A stretch of DNA of 50,341 nucleotides from Spirogloea muscicola (Eukaryota > Streptophyta > Zygnematophyceae > Spirogloeales > Spirogloeaceae), in NCBI GenBank assembly GCA_009602725.1, contig WELB01000175.1, positions 36,681 to 87,021 of the forward strand. The letters run 5' to 3'. The notes beneath the pieces were generated by a model. That model had not been told where the DNA came from. It was given only the letters and a program-made list of their open reading frames with translations, and ran no database searches. Every line of letters starts with the position of its first letter. Within the stretch, counting starts at the first letter, position 1. The position numbers and the translations under genes were made by a program. Shown in pieces: positions 25,146-38,440 of the stretch.

Positions 25146-26681
25146 CCCGAATGCTCGGGAATGCAAACCTTCAGCACCATTTTTGTTACAGCAGCTTGTA
25201 CATACACTTGTACTCACACTCTCAACATGTCAAGAAGCTCACATGAGCTGTCCATGGGAAGAGTGCCAGGCAGTATGTCACAGTCCTCTGTAATCTCGTG
25301 CAACGGAGTCATTACTCCTTCCTGCGCCAGTGCATGTAGTAAGGTGTACAACACGGATGTATAACATGTACAATGACACTTGTACAACAGTTTCTTCTTA
25401 CAGCGTCAAGTTCTGGGCTTGGTTGTCAGACTGGCAGCATAGTAGCTTGGCTCCCGACATTTACGGGTCTGGTAGCTGTTACATGTTGTGTGACTGTACA
25501 GACTCGAGACTTGCACTCCACATGCCGACTTCACAATCCAGATACATGTGCAAAAGGTGCAACTATTGAGATCCTCAGACACTGGTACCTGCGGCCTCAA
25601 CACAACGATTGGCTTGGTTGTGAACATGAGCATGAGCACCATGTCTCAAATAAGAAAACTGTTAGGTGGACGGCTGGAAGAACGAATTACTGCCATCTGG
25701 CAAGCGAGACGCTACCCTCGTCTAAGTCCGCTTCGATTTCCTCACTGTCAGCCACACCTTCATACACTCCTCAGATCCAGGCCACCGTTGTCAATTCGAA
25801 GAGCCTTAACTGTCTGACCTATCTTTACTTGAACTTCAGCCTTGCTGGAATGCTGAGACCCTCCAACACTTCGCCCTTGCACCTCCAAGGTATGCTCTAC
25901 CCCACTTCTGTCTGCAGGTCTCTTAGAGAGCTGAGCTTATGGGATGCCTGGCCATGTCCTCTTCAACTCACATTCTCTCCTACAGCTCGCACAGCTCATA
26001 CACTGGCAAGTGTTGCCTGGCCACTTTTTCTTCAGCCCACGCACTCACACGGCTTACACACTCCATTCCTCCCACTGTGGCAAAAGCCTCGGGCAGTCGC
26101 CAGCAGATAGAAAGCAAACTGCAGCACACCATGCTGCCAGGTCCAGGTCCACATCCAAATGGATTCCTACTGTTCTTGCATCCACTCCATATCAGGTTCA
26201 AATCCTGTCTCCACGCAAGCAACAGGACAAGCATTGTACAATACCTAGAGAACAGGCCCTGTATGTAGCCTCACAACAATTTGCAGGTGCTGCTCTTCAA
26301 GAGCTCGCAAAGAGCTCTGGCCAGCGTCTTCGCTTCCATTGCCATGTCTTCTGCCGTGCGATTCATTGCCTCATTGTCCAAACCACTAAGCTGGTCAGAC
26401 GGTTACCCAGACCATCTACTGGTTCACCATATAAGAATCTGATAGAGTGATTCCCAGCTCAGATCACTGGTTTCCCCTAATCGAACATTCCACAACATCA
26501 AGGTAAATCTTGGCAAGACTTGAGGCAAGTGTACAGAATTCAGCTACGAAAGAATAATTGGGCCAGAGTATCGGGCCAGGGACTATTGAAGAATGCCACC
26601 ATTTGGCAATGCAACTGGAATGACAAGCAAATCAAGGAAGCTTGGAAGCATCAAATTCTGCTACTATCAAATCTGGGGAAC
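25146..26681. other. Intergenic, convergent NMNAT and HMGS ends
   Basis: A frame stays open over about 25373-26110 (+), but its composition (Ser/Leu/Thr/His-rich, no motif) and the lack of similarity to anything I know argue against a gene. Within 25940-26070 there is a weak degenerate tandem pattern around GCCTGGCCA. Otherwise nothing is seen. Confidence 0.4.
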
Positions 26682-29600
26682 CTACATTGAGCCATTGGCT
26701 ACGGCTTGTTTTGGATCTGTTAGAAGCATGTCATTTGATGTTCTGTTGTAAAATCTGCGATACAAGGCATCGACTTGCATAAGGTAATATGTCCCTGGCC
26801 TTAGATTGTCATTGGGAGTCACTGGGATGAAATCGTGTGCACCATATCGTGTCTCCATCAGCTCCATGGTCTTCACAAACTCGTCAGGGCTTACCTGGAG
26901 GCATCACAGTGGGTCGTGAGCACAATAGTAGTTGGCGTAGTCTACATCCATGCTCTGAGGTGAAGGAGTTGCTCTGAATCTCTACATCAGCTCCTACTGC
27001 CAAGCAAGGTTGCAAAAGGTGAGAGTCACCTTTCTTCTTGACTTTAGAAGATGGGGAAGATCAAGCTGCGAAGCTATTGAGGATATGGAGAATTTTGAAT
27101 AAGTGGAAGATACTGCTCGAACAGTGAAAGAAAAGAGGGAGGAGGCAAGGCCGCTGCCATATGAGAACATGACTATCCTCTTTCCTTCCTGTCATTGCAG
27201 TAGTAGCAGCGATGATGTGATCAACGAATTGAGGGCGAGACACACACCCGCATGCTACTCTCAACAAACAACACAGCTGTGAATGCAATTTAAGATGATC
27301 GCACTTAACGGTATGGAGCTCAAAGTGTAACATCATTAAGATGGGATTAGTGTGAACAAAGTCTACGTTCCTTAGTTGAATTGCAGTATCTCTGGACGGG
27401 GTGGACGGGGCAGTGACACTTACAAGCTGATTACTTTGCTCCGAGACCAAGGAAGCCAGTGACGCGTAAAGAGAAGCACAGTACATATTACCAACTTGCT
27501 TTGGCAGGAACTCGCTGGGGCCAACCTTGCGCAAGTACATGTCCTTTGTCACTCGCATCAAGGCCTGCCAGTAAACGCCAATACATGGAAATGAGTTTGC
27601 CGATATCAGCAGTTTAATCCATCCGTTACCAGATTGGGGTTGAGCATGACTGCCAATTGAGCTGGCAAAGACGCAATGGATCAACTCGGCAGAAGTACAA
27701 ATGTCGGCAGCTGGGGAGGAGACCAAGTTAGGCAAAGCAAAGCAGACTATGATTGAGGAGCTGGAAAGTCAAGGCAAGCCAGTCGCAGCGCACCTTCTCC
27801 AAATCCTTATTTGTGTAGCTCTCGTCTTGCGAGATGCCTGCAAAAGGCTCCAGCGCAGCACGAAATTGTGGATCTTCTATTCTGTCCAACATCGAATATA
27901 AGAAGAGGGCTCAGTGTCCAAGACATGAGCAGCTCCATAAGACTGTCCCCAAGAATCCTTCCCAGTTAGGCCGGCACCAAGGTAGGAACAGAGCAGCAAG
28001 TAGTACTTCTACTCAGTCTTATTGAGATCCCGCCATAGTGTGCCTGGACAATTACCGGCCTGCCAGAAAGTCGTGGTAGGCCAGGCGAGCAAGTCCCTTC
28101 TGCACAAGCTGTCAAGGCCAAATAGACACAATGTTACATTATATAGATGACCTTACAAAACCTCCATCTTACTAGATGTCAATGTCCACAAGTGCACCAT
28201 ATGAAGCCTGCCGGCAATGAGCAAGCAGCACGAGCAACAGTGGCTGCGCACCCGCTGACCTTATTGTATGGCGCGTGGAAGACAATGTGATCTGCAGCTG
28301 CTAGTGTGAATTGGCTTCCTTCTTTCTTCGCGAACCTGCAGAGCAGGGGTTTGGCAGGTCAAGCATGACAGATAGTCAAGCTTGCATAACAAGGAAGTCA
28401 ACAAAGGTGGAAGTTGCTATGAATACTCATGCAGGTTTGCAAGAGACAGTGGGCCAAGAAGCACTGACTTTGTGCAGAAGGTGTCGTAGCACTTCTCAGC
28501 AGCCTGCAGGTAGCACACCTGTGACAGTCTGCCATCTACAACCTGTTTACAAAGTGCACTCTCCAATTCAGAGCTCATTTCTCCAAATTGGATACTTGTT
28601 CATGTCCTGAAGACATACAATGACTTGACCACCAGCAGGATAACACCACTAAAGCTCAGCTTAGCTTCCCTCTGACAGAAGTGCCTTGCCAGTAAGAGAG
28701 ATTATCTGCTGAGGGTAGTCTGTGCTCTCAAGATAACTCACAGGGTACTCGCTTGCAAGTTGTGGCTTGTAAAAGTCATAAACATGCGCCATGTGACTGG
28801 CTGTGAGCTGCCGCTCGGTTGACAGGGGTGCATCTGGGCCTATGAGCATCGCAACTGCCCCTGCTCCACCCGTCGGTCTTGCTGGCCCTTCTGCATAGAC
28901 CTACTCAAGGAAAAAATAAGTGTCATTGCATCTGGTAACATCATCAACGAGCAATGCACTTGTTGGACACTTTTAGGCTCCTTGAGCCAGACAAAAGAAC
29001 CAGTCAAGAGGTCACACAAGTTCAGGGGTTCAGGCCTTGGCTTTCAAGTGAAGTGTTTAAGGTGTCTAGCACTGTACACACTTAGTGTCTTGCATGCTTT
29101 GATAGCAACAGCTGTTCACGGCATCAGGGCACTGAGGAGTGAGAAGCTCCAGGTTGCTAAATAGAGCAGGTCTTAATTTGTGCGGTAATGACTGGGAGTG
29201 ACGATGACCTCTGCTGGGATCTTCCAAGAAAGAGAGAAAGAGGTACTGACCCACAGCATCCTGTATTGCTGCAGTTGTTCAGGTTAGGAAGACAGGGAGC
29301 TAGCTAGAAGAATGTAGTATGAGTGAAAGTGTGGCGGAAACTGTACCGCACTGTCTGCAGCCACGGCGAGTGCATAGCGGCCATCCCAGCTGCTCCCCTC
29401 CACCCAGTTGAGGCAGTTGAAAAGGGCCGCTGTGCCTCCATAGCACGCATTTGTGCTGTCCACACCCTCGATGTCACTGTTGCCGCTATCCTGCTTGGTC
29501 GTGAATGTCCATTGGGAGACACTGACAACATCAGTTGTATCACCACACAAAGACAACTTGATTGATACGCAATCTCCATGAAGGTGACTTTTAACCGAAT

Positions 29601-30467
29601 GTGTGGTCTAGCTCACTCTTAGAGCAAGGGGCAACCCCATCTATCAATACCTTGGACTTGAGGGCCTTAGGGGGAGAAGAATAAGGCTCTGGTGAATTCA
29701 AACACATGCTCTGATCCTGCTCACAGGCATGGGCAAGGGTCTGGCCTCATGCAGTCAAAAAGTTGTGGAAGGGAGGAGGACCTGGAAGAGCATCATGAGC
29801 GTCGACTTGATGGACTTGCTCTTGTCAATCACAGTCTCGCTACCAACGTCAATGCGGCCAATGCTCTTGGGATCCACTCTCGTCTTCTCCAGCAGCCGCT
29901 TTACTACAGTCAGACTGCCCATGACGAAACGACCGAGCGAGCGCAGTGGGTGTGAGCAACGGGCTCCTGTGACATGGCAGAGGCCTGGTCGCTTGCATGA
30001 ATGTTCAATCGAAACCCCAGCAAATCTTGGTCGCTGTTTGACGAGCTCTTAACAAAGGTGAAGCAGAGTCCATGCACGACGCGGCCATCTGAGTGCATCA
30101 AGCCCGACGCCGCAGGCGAGCGCCAAGATCGCTGTCGCAGCTCACCTCATGGAGATGACGTCTTCTTGGTCGCTGCAGAAGGCGAGAGCCGTCTGCCCCA
30201 GGCCAATGGTGTACTTGCCGGCGCTCACGCCGTCGTGGGCCTCCAGCTCCGCCTGGTGAGCAGAGCCGCCGTCCATGTTCACAGGCATGCAGCATCAGCT
30301 GCGCCAATAGTGGCGCGAGGCCAGTGGCAACCGCGTTAGGATCGGGCTCGGCCGTCGCTGCGGCGGCGAGGCTGGGGAGCCGGGCGCCGGACCTGCTCCA
30401 CGTACGTCGGCGGGAAGTACACCTCCATGGCCAGGATGCCAACATGCGCCGGCCGCGGCTTCTCCAT
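26682..30467 (-). CDS. HMGS: Hydroxymethylglutaryl-CoA synthase
   Basis: Condenses acetyl-CoA with acetoacetyl-CoA to HMG-CoA, an early step of the cytosolic mevalonate pathway. Twelve exons: 30467-30393, 30252-30146, 29914-29782, 29490-29347, 28900-28742, 28542-28469, 28335-28260, 28108-28056, 27881-27794, 27564-27424, 27188-27030, 26894-26682; 474 codons including stop (473 aa), phases close. The family layout is complete: [32 protein letters not shown], the catalytic Glu in [13 protein letters not shown], the catalytic Cys in [44 protein letters not shown], the catalytic His in [33 protein letters not shown] and [17 protein letters not shown]. No targeting sequence is evident. It lies divergent from the CHX gene. 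Its presence argues for a streptophyte. Confidence 0.96.
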
Positions 30468-30639
30468 GGCCTCGCCTGCAGCGGAGGGCCCGGGGGGGAC
30501 CGGAGAATACGGCGAAGCAGAAGGAGGGCGCGGACGATGGAGCTGCGAGGGCCGGCGAGCCGCGGCCCGCCCGTGCACCAGGGCGGGTCAGGAGGCCGCC
30601 ATGGCGGCGGCGGCGGGGAGCGGCGGGAGCGAGGGGCGG

Positions 30640-30829
30640 CGAGAAGAAAGTGCTCGCCCATTGAGAATAGGGGCTGGAACAACCAGCCCGAAAAAGAATG
30701 AACAGAGTACGAGAAGGGGGCCAGGGGAAGCGCTAAGTAACAGAAACAAAGCTGCTACGAGACACTCAGTAACCCCTGCTAAGCAGCCGCAGATCAGAGA
30801 TGCTGGGCTCCTGGAAGTGGGTCCCGGCG
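30640..30829 (-). repeat. RGY-family element, copy 5, with tail
   Basis: On the minus strand, GTHFQEPSISDLRLLSRGY-stop (30829-30766) is followed by the conserved tail (30765-30640) with the GGGCTGGTTGTTCCAGCC hairpin and CTCAATGGGCGAGCAC. It nearly matches copy 3 and shares GTHFQ-P with copy 2. An open frame continues upstream to 31236 without resembling copies 1 and 4. It lies about 170 bp upstream of the HMGS start, in HMGS sense. Confidence 0.65.
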
Positions 30830-31403
30830 AGAAGCTGGCCCAAGAAACGAAGAGGAAGGGAGCTGGCCAAAGAGGTGGCGGGAAGCGAGGGCAGGGGTTG
30901 CCATACCGGGAAGTTGCCGAGCCGGCAGCCGCCCGTCAGCCGGCCCGCTAGCGCCACGCAGGCGCAGACGCCCACGACTACCGTCAGTCGCTGGCCACTT
31001 TTCCCAATAGCCAGGCGGCCTCGACGCACCGAGCGAGTCGCCGGCTTCCCCCCCCGCGCCGCCGCCGACATCTTCAGGCTAACTTGTCGGCAGGGAACCG
31101 GTCGGCCGGGAACCGGGCTTCCTCCAACCCCCTCCGAAACGCAGGTTGTTCGGCTCACCGCTCCTCCTGCCACCGGCCCTCGCCGCCGGCGCGGGCCGCG
31201 CCCGGCGCGGCGGCGGCGGCGGCGCCGGCGATGCAAGCGCTGGTGAGCGCTGCGCGTCGATGACGGCGCCGGGTGAGCCGTTGCCCCGTCGGCACGGTCC
31301 TGCAGCCGTTTCTACCGTGCCGTCACTCAGCCCCCTTCTCCCGCGGCGCCTCGGCCGGCCACTGTCCTCCGAGGTGCTCTGAGCGGCCAGTCTCGTCTGC
31401 GCC

Positions 31404-34400
31404 ATGGCGAACGAGACGTGTCCTGCGCCGTGGAAGGCCACCTCCAATGGTGCGCTGTCGGGGGACAACCCCGTCCACTTTGCACTGCCTCTTCTCACCG
31501 TCCAGATATGCCTCATCCTCTTCGTATCCCGAGTTCTGGCCCTGTTACTCAAGCCCCTTCGCCAGCCTCGAGTGGTCGCTGAGATCATTGTGAGTTCCCT
31601 CCTGGTCTTGAAAACACCCCTCATTGTCCATTACCAACATGGTCATCACCTACTCTGATCCTTCCTGGCGATGTCAGTGCCACACGTGCTATGCCGCCGT
31701 GCTTCGCTCAATTGTGATCAGTGTGAGTAATTACGCAGCATCTGTTGGGCACAACTACCAAGGTGCATGAAAGTCATGTCACAAACCTAGTAGGCAGGCT
31801 GTAGAGCATGATGTGCTTGTTTGGATGTGCACATTGTCATATTGCTAGCACTGCTAGTATGTGCTCTCGTCTTGCATTGCACGAGCCTCACTGCTCTAGA
31901 AGACATCAGCTCTACACTATTGGGCAGTACAACCACGGGGATTGCTGATGTGTATCCACATGGAAATGGAATTGCATGCAAAGACGACTAAATCAGTGTG
32001 GCATATAGTGGCTTTAGTGGCAGAAGCCAGACACCTATATGGACTATCACTGCAAGAGAGCTCACTGTGTTCGAATGTCTGTGGCCATCAGGGAGGTATC
32101 TTGCTGGGGCCTTCTGCACTTGGTTATGTGCCAGGCTTCACAAAGAACATCTTCCCACCCCCGAGCCTCACTGTTCTCAACACCTTCGCATCTCTGGGCC
32201 TCATATTCTTCCTCTTCCTGGTCGGCCTTGAGCTGGACCTCCGCTCCCTCAAGCGGACTGGCAAGGAGGCCCTTTCCATAGCAGCTGCCGGAATCACTGT
32301 CCCATTTGCGGCTGGCATTGGGGCAAGCTTTGTCCTCAGGGCGGTCCTCGCTCCCCATGCCAAACTCGCCCCTTTCCTCGTTTTCATGGGAGTGGCAATG
32401 TCCATCACTGCGTTTCCTGTTCTGGCCCGTATCCTGGCTGAGCGCAAGCTTCTCACTACCGACGTCGGCCAGATGGCCATGAGCGCTGCCGCCGTAAATG
32501 ATGTAGCTGCATGGATCTTGCTAGGTCAGTCACCTTCCCTCCACAGGCTGCTAGCTCTGAGGCAGGGTCTGCTTACAAGGCTGTGGCTACCAAGTGCTGT
32601 ATTACATGTCCAGGCAATAGATGTGATGTGTTGTTCCTTCAGCTGATTCCCATGCTTCTTAGATTGGTTGACAGTGTCGGGAAGATGCACAGTGCTCAAC
32701 CTTGGCAGCCTACTTTTCTTGCTTCGTGGCAATGTTGTTCTGCAGCACTTGCAATTGCCTTATCAAATACCAACAAGAGCCCAGCAGTGGCAGCATATGT
32801 CCTACTTTTGGGAGTTGGCTTTGTCCTTATTATGTTCTTTGCCGTGAAACCAATCATGAACTGGATTGCTAGGCAATCACAGGACAATGAACCCATAAGA
32901 GAAATATTTGTGGTGCTCACTCTTTGTGGAGTCCTCGTTGCCTCATTCTCCACGGATGTTATTGGTATCCATTCAATTTTTGGAGCTTTTGTCTTTGGCC
33001 TCATCATACCCAAACATGGTCCGTTTGCTCAGATTATCATTGAGAAGATTGAAGACTTCAACAGCATTCTCTTCTTGCCTCTTTATTTTGCATCCAGTGG
33101 CTTAAATACCAAGCTCCAGGTATGGCACCACATGCTTGCAGGACTGTCTTTAATGTAAGCTGCTTGAGGGAATGTCGCTCTTTCTTGGTGCGCACTGAGA
33201 AAATTCAGCCTGCTACCACGAATTGGAAAGTTTCTCATGACTTGATTCATGTGCCCTCTAATGCGGACTTCAAAAGCAGAATGCCAGGCGTGCTGACATG
33301 AAGGTGGTCAATATGTCAACCTCCAGTCTATACATGGAGGAAAGTCGATTGGCCTGGTCTTCATGGTTATCGCTTTTGCTTGCTGTGGAAAAATACTTGG
33401 CACACTACTGGCTGCTCGATTGCATCACATGATATGGAAGATGTCCTTAGTACTGGGGGTGCTCATGAACACGAAGGGTCTTGTTGAGCTCATTGTGCTC
33501 AACATTGGTTTGCAAAGAAAGGTTGTTGCTCCTTCTGATAGCTGACATTTTCCTCATACTTTGTCACAATCTGGATGGACAGCGCTCGTACATTTGAGTT
33601 CCTTAAGTGGAAGTTAGTTGTATTTCAATGCCCTGCATAATATTCATCAATGAAAATGTACTGTATTCTGGTGCAGTTACTGTCCTTGTCTTGTATAAAC
33701 CAGCTCTTATGTTTCTGAGTGGCATTGCTTTTTGGTGCCTGCAGATTTTAACAGAGGAGATCTTTACTATTATGGTTATCATGGCCCTGGTTACAACCTT
33801 TATGACGACTCCACTGGTGATGTGGTTGTACGAGCCTGCAAGAGATCCCAAGCCCAAGTTGGCAACCAAGGTGGAGGAGGTGGAGGTCGAGAAGGGGGTC
33901 AAGGACGAGCTCAGAATGCTGCTGTGCTTGCATGGCATGAAGAACGTGCCAGCATTGGTCAATCTGACGGAGGTGACGCGTGGCAGCAGCCGCAAAAGGC
34001 CTGTGCGAGTCTACCTACTGCACCTCGTGGAATTTTCGGAGAGGTCTTCCACCATCATGATGGTGTGTGCTTCTTTCTCAACGTGGCTCTTCATTTCCAC
34101 CAACTTACCTTGACTGCCAGGTTCTTGTTGAAGGGTGCTCTCCGTGTTGTTGCCCCTTGGTTAGCAACTTCGTCTTAGAAACGGCGGCTTGCCGATTCGC
34201 ATTCTGGTGCAGGTCTCCAGAGTTCGGAAAGAGGGTCGGCCTTTCTGGAACAAGGAGCAGGAGGGCAGGGGCCACGTGGCTTGCTTTCCAGGCCTATGCT
34301 CAACTAAGCAGAGTGGCCGTGAGACCAATGACTGCTATATCTGGCTTTGGCAACATGCACGAGGATTTTTGCACAACAGCGAATGACAAACGCGTTTCTC

Positions 34401-36407
34401 TGATTATTCTGCCCTATCATAAGTACCAGGTATCCTGTGCCTTGGCTTTAGCATGTTGCATTCGTTCATGCAAAGCCTTTTCCCTCTTCCTAGAAAGTTA
34501 GCCAACTTGAGCAGCGGCCATCAGCGAGATGTTGCTTATTGAAGTAACTCTTAGCACATTAGCTGTCTTCAGTACTTGTATTCCTCGACCCAGTCCTAGA
34601 TATGTGAGTCATGCATACTGCTAGTAAGTATCATTGTCTTTCATTTGTCTGTGGAGTACTCTCTGGAGGGGACCTCTTGAAGTGCAAAATATGTAAAGCG
34701 TTGATTGAGCTTGTGATGACTAGCCAGCCAATGTCAAACAGCTGCTTATCTGTAGTTGCTGTGACTCTTCAGCGGATGGATGGGCAACTGGAAACCATCC
34801 ATCCTGGCTTTCAAGGAGTGAATCAAAAGGTCCTACATCATGCCCCTTGCTCTGTAGGCATCTTGGTGGACCGTAATTTCGGCGGATCGGCCCAATTGCA
34901 GCCTGCCAGAGTTGCTAAGAAGGTAAAAGAAGCCTCAGCTACTAGAAAGAAAAGAATTAGGAGACCGTCGAAGCTGTCAGAGCAGCTCATGGCATTCTGG
35001 CTGCAAGAAATTGCACTAACATTTGGTAGAAGAAGGTCATATTTCGCAATGCAGTTAGCTATGATGACGAAGACTTAAGTATCTTAATATTTGAGGTCAC
35101 CTACCCACGATGCTGATAAGCGAGAGATGTCACTGCAGGTCCTTGTCCTCTTCTTTGGAGGCCCAGATGATAGGGAAGCTTTGGTTATTGGACGGAGAAT
35201 GGCTGAGCACCCTGGAGTGGCGACTCACGTCACACAGTTCAGGGCTTCACCAGCTTCCACAGTACCTCTACTGAGGCCACCTGTTAGAGTTGAAAGAGTT
35301 GTTCCAGCAGTAGCGACTTCTGAAGAGAAAGAGGACGAACCCAAGATCACAAGAGGAGTGCATGGATCGTTCGTCATGCCAGCTGATGAGGTGAATTGAC
35401 TGATTGTTCTTGCCAGCACTTTCTATGTGTTCCTGCATTACAGAACCACGGATCAGACAGATGGTTTGCTAGCTTTTCTGTGGCACTCATTGTCCCAGAT
35501 ATACATATACAAGTCTACGAGCTGTCATATATATGAGAGCCAAGCTTCTGGGACTGATTGTCCCTGCTTAAAATGGAACGGATGAGCTCCGTGAATCATG
35601 TGCCAGTGGTTCTTACGAGCTGTGAAATTGATCCTGTCATTGTCTACGCAGATTGAGCTGGATCATGAACAGCAGATGGATGAGCTGGCATTATCCTCCT
35701 TAGATGATGCAATTTCCACTGAAAGACCCTCTCCAGCACCGGGAGGACTTCAGAAAGAGAGAGACCACGAGTCTGAACCTGGCAGCCTCGTCTCCTTCGA
35801 GGTAAGGTGTCCTAGGCAGTCATGAGTACTTAGGTTGTTAAACATAGAAGCTGGCATGTGCAGTATTGCAGAATGAATCTTTTACTGGCATCTGAGTTTC
35901 TCGCAGAGACGACAAGTGGAGGCCCCCATTGAGGAGGTGCTCGAGATTGCCAGATCTGGAGCATACGACCTCATCATTTGTGGTCGTGGACGCCGACCTG
36001 GACCTCTGATTGCTGCCCTTGCCATGTCGCGGACACCAAGTAGCCGGGGAGCTCACTTTGTGGACGACACAACGGGTTTGGGTCCAATAGGAGACGCTCT
36101 TACTTCTCGAGATATTCACTCCTCGGTCTTGATTATCCAGCAGCATGACCCTGTGAGATGTTCTTCCTCGCTGCTATGCCATATATGATGTCATCGCATT
36201 TTGACCTGTCAGATGTACGTGTTGGAGATGGTGAGCTACTTTTGATGGGCACCATATCATTATACTCCTGCTTGCTTTTGAACCTGCTCAAGTGTACCAG
36301 CTTGCAAGGCTCTCTGATGCCGCATCGTCTGTGGCCTCATTCATCAGATTTTGGAGAAGATGGAGGCTAGTGAAGCAAGGAATGAGCCTTCTCGCAATGA
36401 TCCTTGA
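31404..36407 (+). CDS. CHX-type cation/H+ exchanger (CPA2), one exon out of frame
   Basis: Exons: 31404-31589, 32092-32524, 32746-33119, 33327-33521, 33745-34062, 34213-34429, 34773-34922, 35139-35390, 35652-35801, 35907-36152, 36348-36407; about 859 aa once the frame break is allowed for. The N-terminal half has the multi-spanning exchanger domain ([36 protein letters not shown], the Asn-Asp of [30 protein letters not shown]); the C-terminal half is the soluble plant CHX tail ([48 protein letters not shown]). It exchanges K+ or Na+ for protons across an internal or plasma membrane; which one cannot be told. Exon 6 is 217 nt between phase-0 borders, one base too many: the frame changes near 34280 (GTGGCTTGC), where family members read HVVAFQAY. 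This is a sequencing error or a real mutation. Confidence 0.93.
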
Positions 36408-37545
36408 CAAGAGAGGAATGTCGCACACCTGACGCATGTCAAGCCTGACTTAGCTGCTACCACAGCTTGGTAGCCTGTATATTCACTGTGGCGCTCTAGG
36501 AAGCAGGGTGTCAGGCAATGTGGACGGCAGGACGAGGTGTATAAATGCTCTTTAGCACTCTCCAGTGGCTTGAGCACAAGGCCGTAGGCAGCCATTTTCT
36601 TTGCCTCTCTCCTTCTTCAGCCGCATTTGAAATTGTCACTTTACTTGTCAACCCTCAAGAGGCGGGTCAGTGCAGCTCCTCTGCTCAATGAAGCCAAGAC
36701 AACCATTCAAAATTCATTGAAGCTGATGCGGATGCAGTGGTACAGTCACCTCTGTGCATTGAAAAGCTTGTCACAATATTGGCGGCAAATACCACAAGAA
36801 GGTCGCCTGCCAGGCGGCAGATGCAGCAGACACAGGACCTTGCCACAGCCCATGGCTGAGCTGGTGTCAATGTGAGGCCAAGTTCCCCCGAGCATGCTGA
36901 TAGTATATCTTGGGCTCTAGCTCGGCCTCCAAGCGTCAGCCTGCCTCAGCAGAGAATAAAGAGTGACTTAAGCACTCCAGCAAGACTGCTTCGCCTGTGT
37001 GCTGCTCATTCGCAGATGCAGAGCACCCCAAGAGGCGAAGGGATCCAAACACTTGCTTGGAGGGCAGAGTGCAACTGGTGCTCAATCTAAAATTACTAGG
37101 ACGTTGTATGCAGGGCGCCATGCGGCAGTTATGCTTGACCTGGGATCTAGTGAGTTCCACGTGGGCGTTTCTAGAAAGCAGCGGTGGGCAATGTGCGCAA
37201 GCAACTGGGAAAGGCAGAGGGGAAAGAAAGCAGAGAGAGGAAAGAGAGGAGGACTATCATCGTGGGCTCCCATGCACACTTGGCAAGATATGAACTTGGC
37301 GACTTGCCTGAAGCGAGTTACTGGCGTCGAGGTCGAGCGGCTGTGAGTAAGTGGTGAAGAGCGGCGGTTGCCAGAGACTGCTAACTACTGGCAGTGTGAA
37401 GTCTCACCATGCGGTAAGCCCGAAGATAAGATGGGCCGGCTGCACATGTGGAATGAAAGAGCTCTTCTTCATTACCCCTGTACCATCTGGAGGGCAGTAA
37501 GATAGTTTGAGCTGATGTGGCAGAGAAAGTGTGACTTCAAAGAGA
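36408..37545. other. Intergenic, no gene seen
   Basis: Follows the CHX stop. I find no exon with recognisable motif and no RNA gene. A purine-rich stretch lies at about 37205-37250. Confidence 0.35.
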
Positions 37546-38136
37546 ATGCAGCGGCTGTGAAAGGAGGCCAGCCCAAGGAGGAGGTAGACGAGGTTCACCA
37601 GTTTGAAGAAGAAACTGCTGGAGATGAACAATGGAGGATGAAGGAGACAAACAACAAGAACAACTGGCGGCGATCATAGTCACTCAGTGATCATGTTGGT
37701 GGTGATGCACGAGGATTACACCGCCTGAGCCAGCGAGCCCCCGATTGTGGCTGCTAACTCTGCTGGCCCCCCGTCGGGCCACCGCTCGCCGCGTGAACCG
37801 CCGAAGGAAAGCCGAGCCACCGAGCTGCACTCGGGCTCCTTCAGACCTTGTCCATTCCTTTGGGCTGGCCTTTCCCAGCCACCGGTCAATCTGGCCGCGC
37901 TTTCTTCTGCTGCGGAAGAGGCCAAGCCCAAGCAAAAAATGAGAAGCTTCTTACATAGATGGCTGTGAAAAGGCCAGCTCGAAATGGTGAGGGGGCTAGC
38001 CAACGCGCTCCCAAGCGGGGCTCCACGTCGGCCCCCCCATCTAGAGGCCCATCTACGAAAGAAGGAAGAAGCAGCGCTGCCAAAGAAGAAAGCGGCTGCT
38101 GATATGAAAGAATCGGCTGTGAAATGCCAGCCAGAT
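37546..38136. repeat. Hairpin repeat cluster upstream of SDH2
   Basis: Contains GCGGCTGTGAAAGGAGGCCA (near 37550); the block CTTGTCCATTCCTTTGGGCT, GGCCTTTCCCAGCCACCGGT, CAATCTGGCCGCGC (about 37847-37902), which is the inverse of 16075-16130; GGCTGTGAAAAGGCCAGCTC (near 37962); and GGCTGCTGATATGAAAGAAT followed by GGCTGTGAAATGCCAGCC (38097-38136). These are the same modules as in the other RGY-associated regions. They sit just downstream, on the minus strand, of RGY copy 6. Confidence 0.65.
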
Positions 38137-38185
38137 GCATACAGGTGTTCATGACGGAGCCAAAGGCTAGGCAGACAGGGCGCCC

Positions 38186-38275
38186 TCAATACCCCCGTGT
38201 CAGCAGTAGGAAGTCAGATGAGCTGAGGGGAGGAAGAGCAACCCCGCTGCGCAAGCCAGAGGCTGCTGCCAAAGG
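38186..38275 (-). pseudogene. RGY-stop family, copy 6
   Basis: On the minus strand, LAAASGLRSG...LSSSDFLLLTRGY-stop aligns without gaps to the last 29 residues of copies 1 and 4 (matching LA-ASG-R, S-SD, LTR-Y and the stop). Upstream the similarity fades (SLRFIQRPLSFF). It may be a diverged family member or a decayed one. It lies about 170 bp upstream of the SDH2 reading frame, in antisense. Confidence 0.45.
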
Positions 38276-38440
38276 TGGTGCGCTGTATATTGCCGGCCCA
38301 CAAAAGAATGACAGTGGCCTCTGAATAAAGCGAAGGCTTCCTAGCGTCGCTCTGACACGCAGGCGGCCACCCCCGTCGCCGCCTCCGCTTCCCGCCGCCG
38401 CCGCCGCCGCCGCCGTCGCCGCCGCCTCCGCCGCCGCCGN

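Noticed and set aside
25373-26110. 245-codon open frame (+) after NMNAT
   Set aside because: Low-complexity Ser/Leu/His composition, no motif, no plausible splice context, and it lies between two convergent gene ends.
26170-26225. tRNA-like T-arm (CAGG TTCAAAT CCTG)
   Set aside because: A matching acceptor strand, D-arm and anticodon arm could not be found in the 70 bases upstream.
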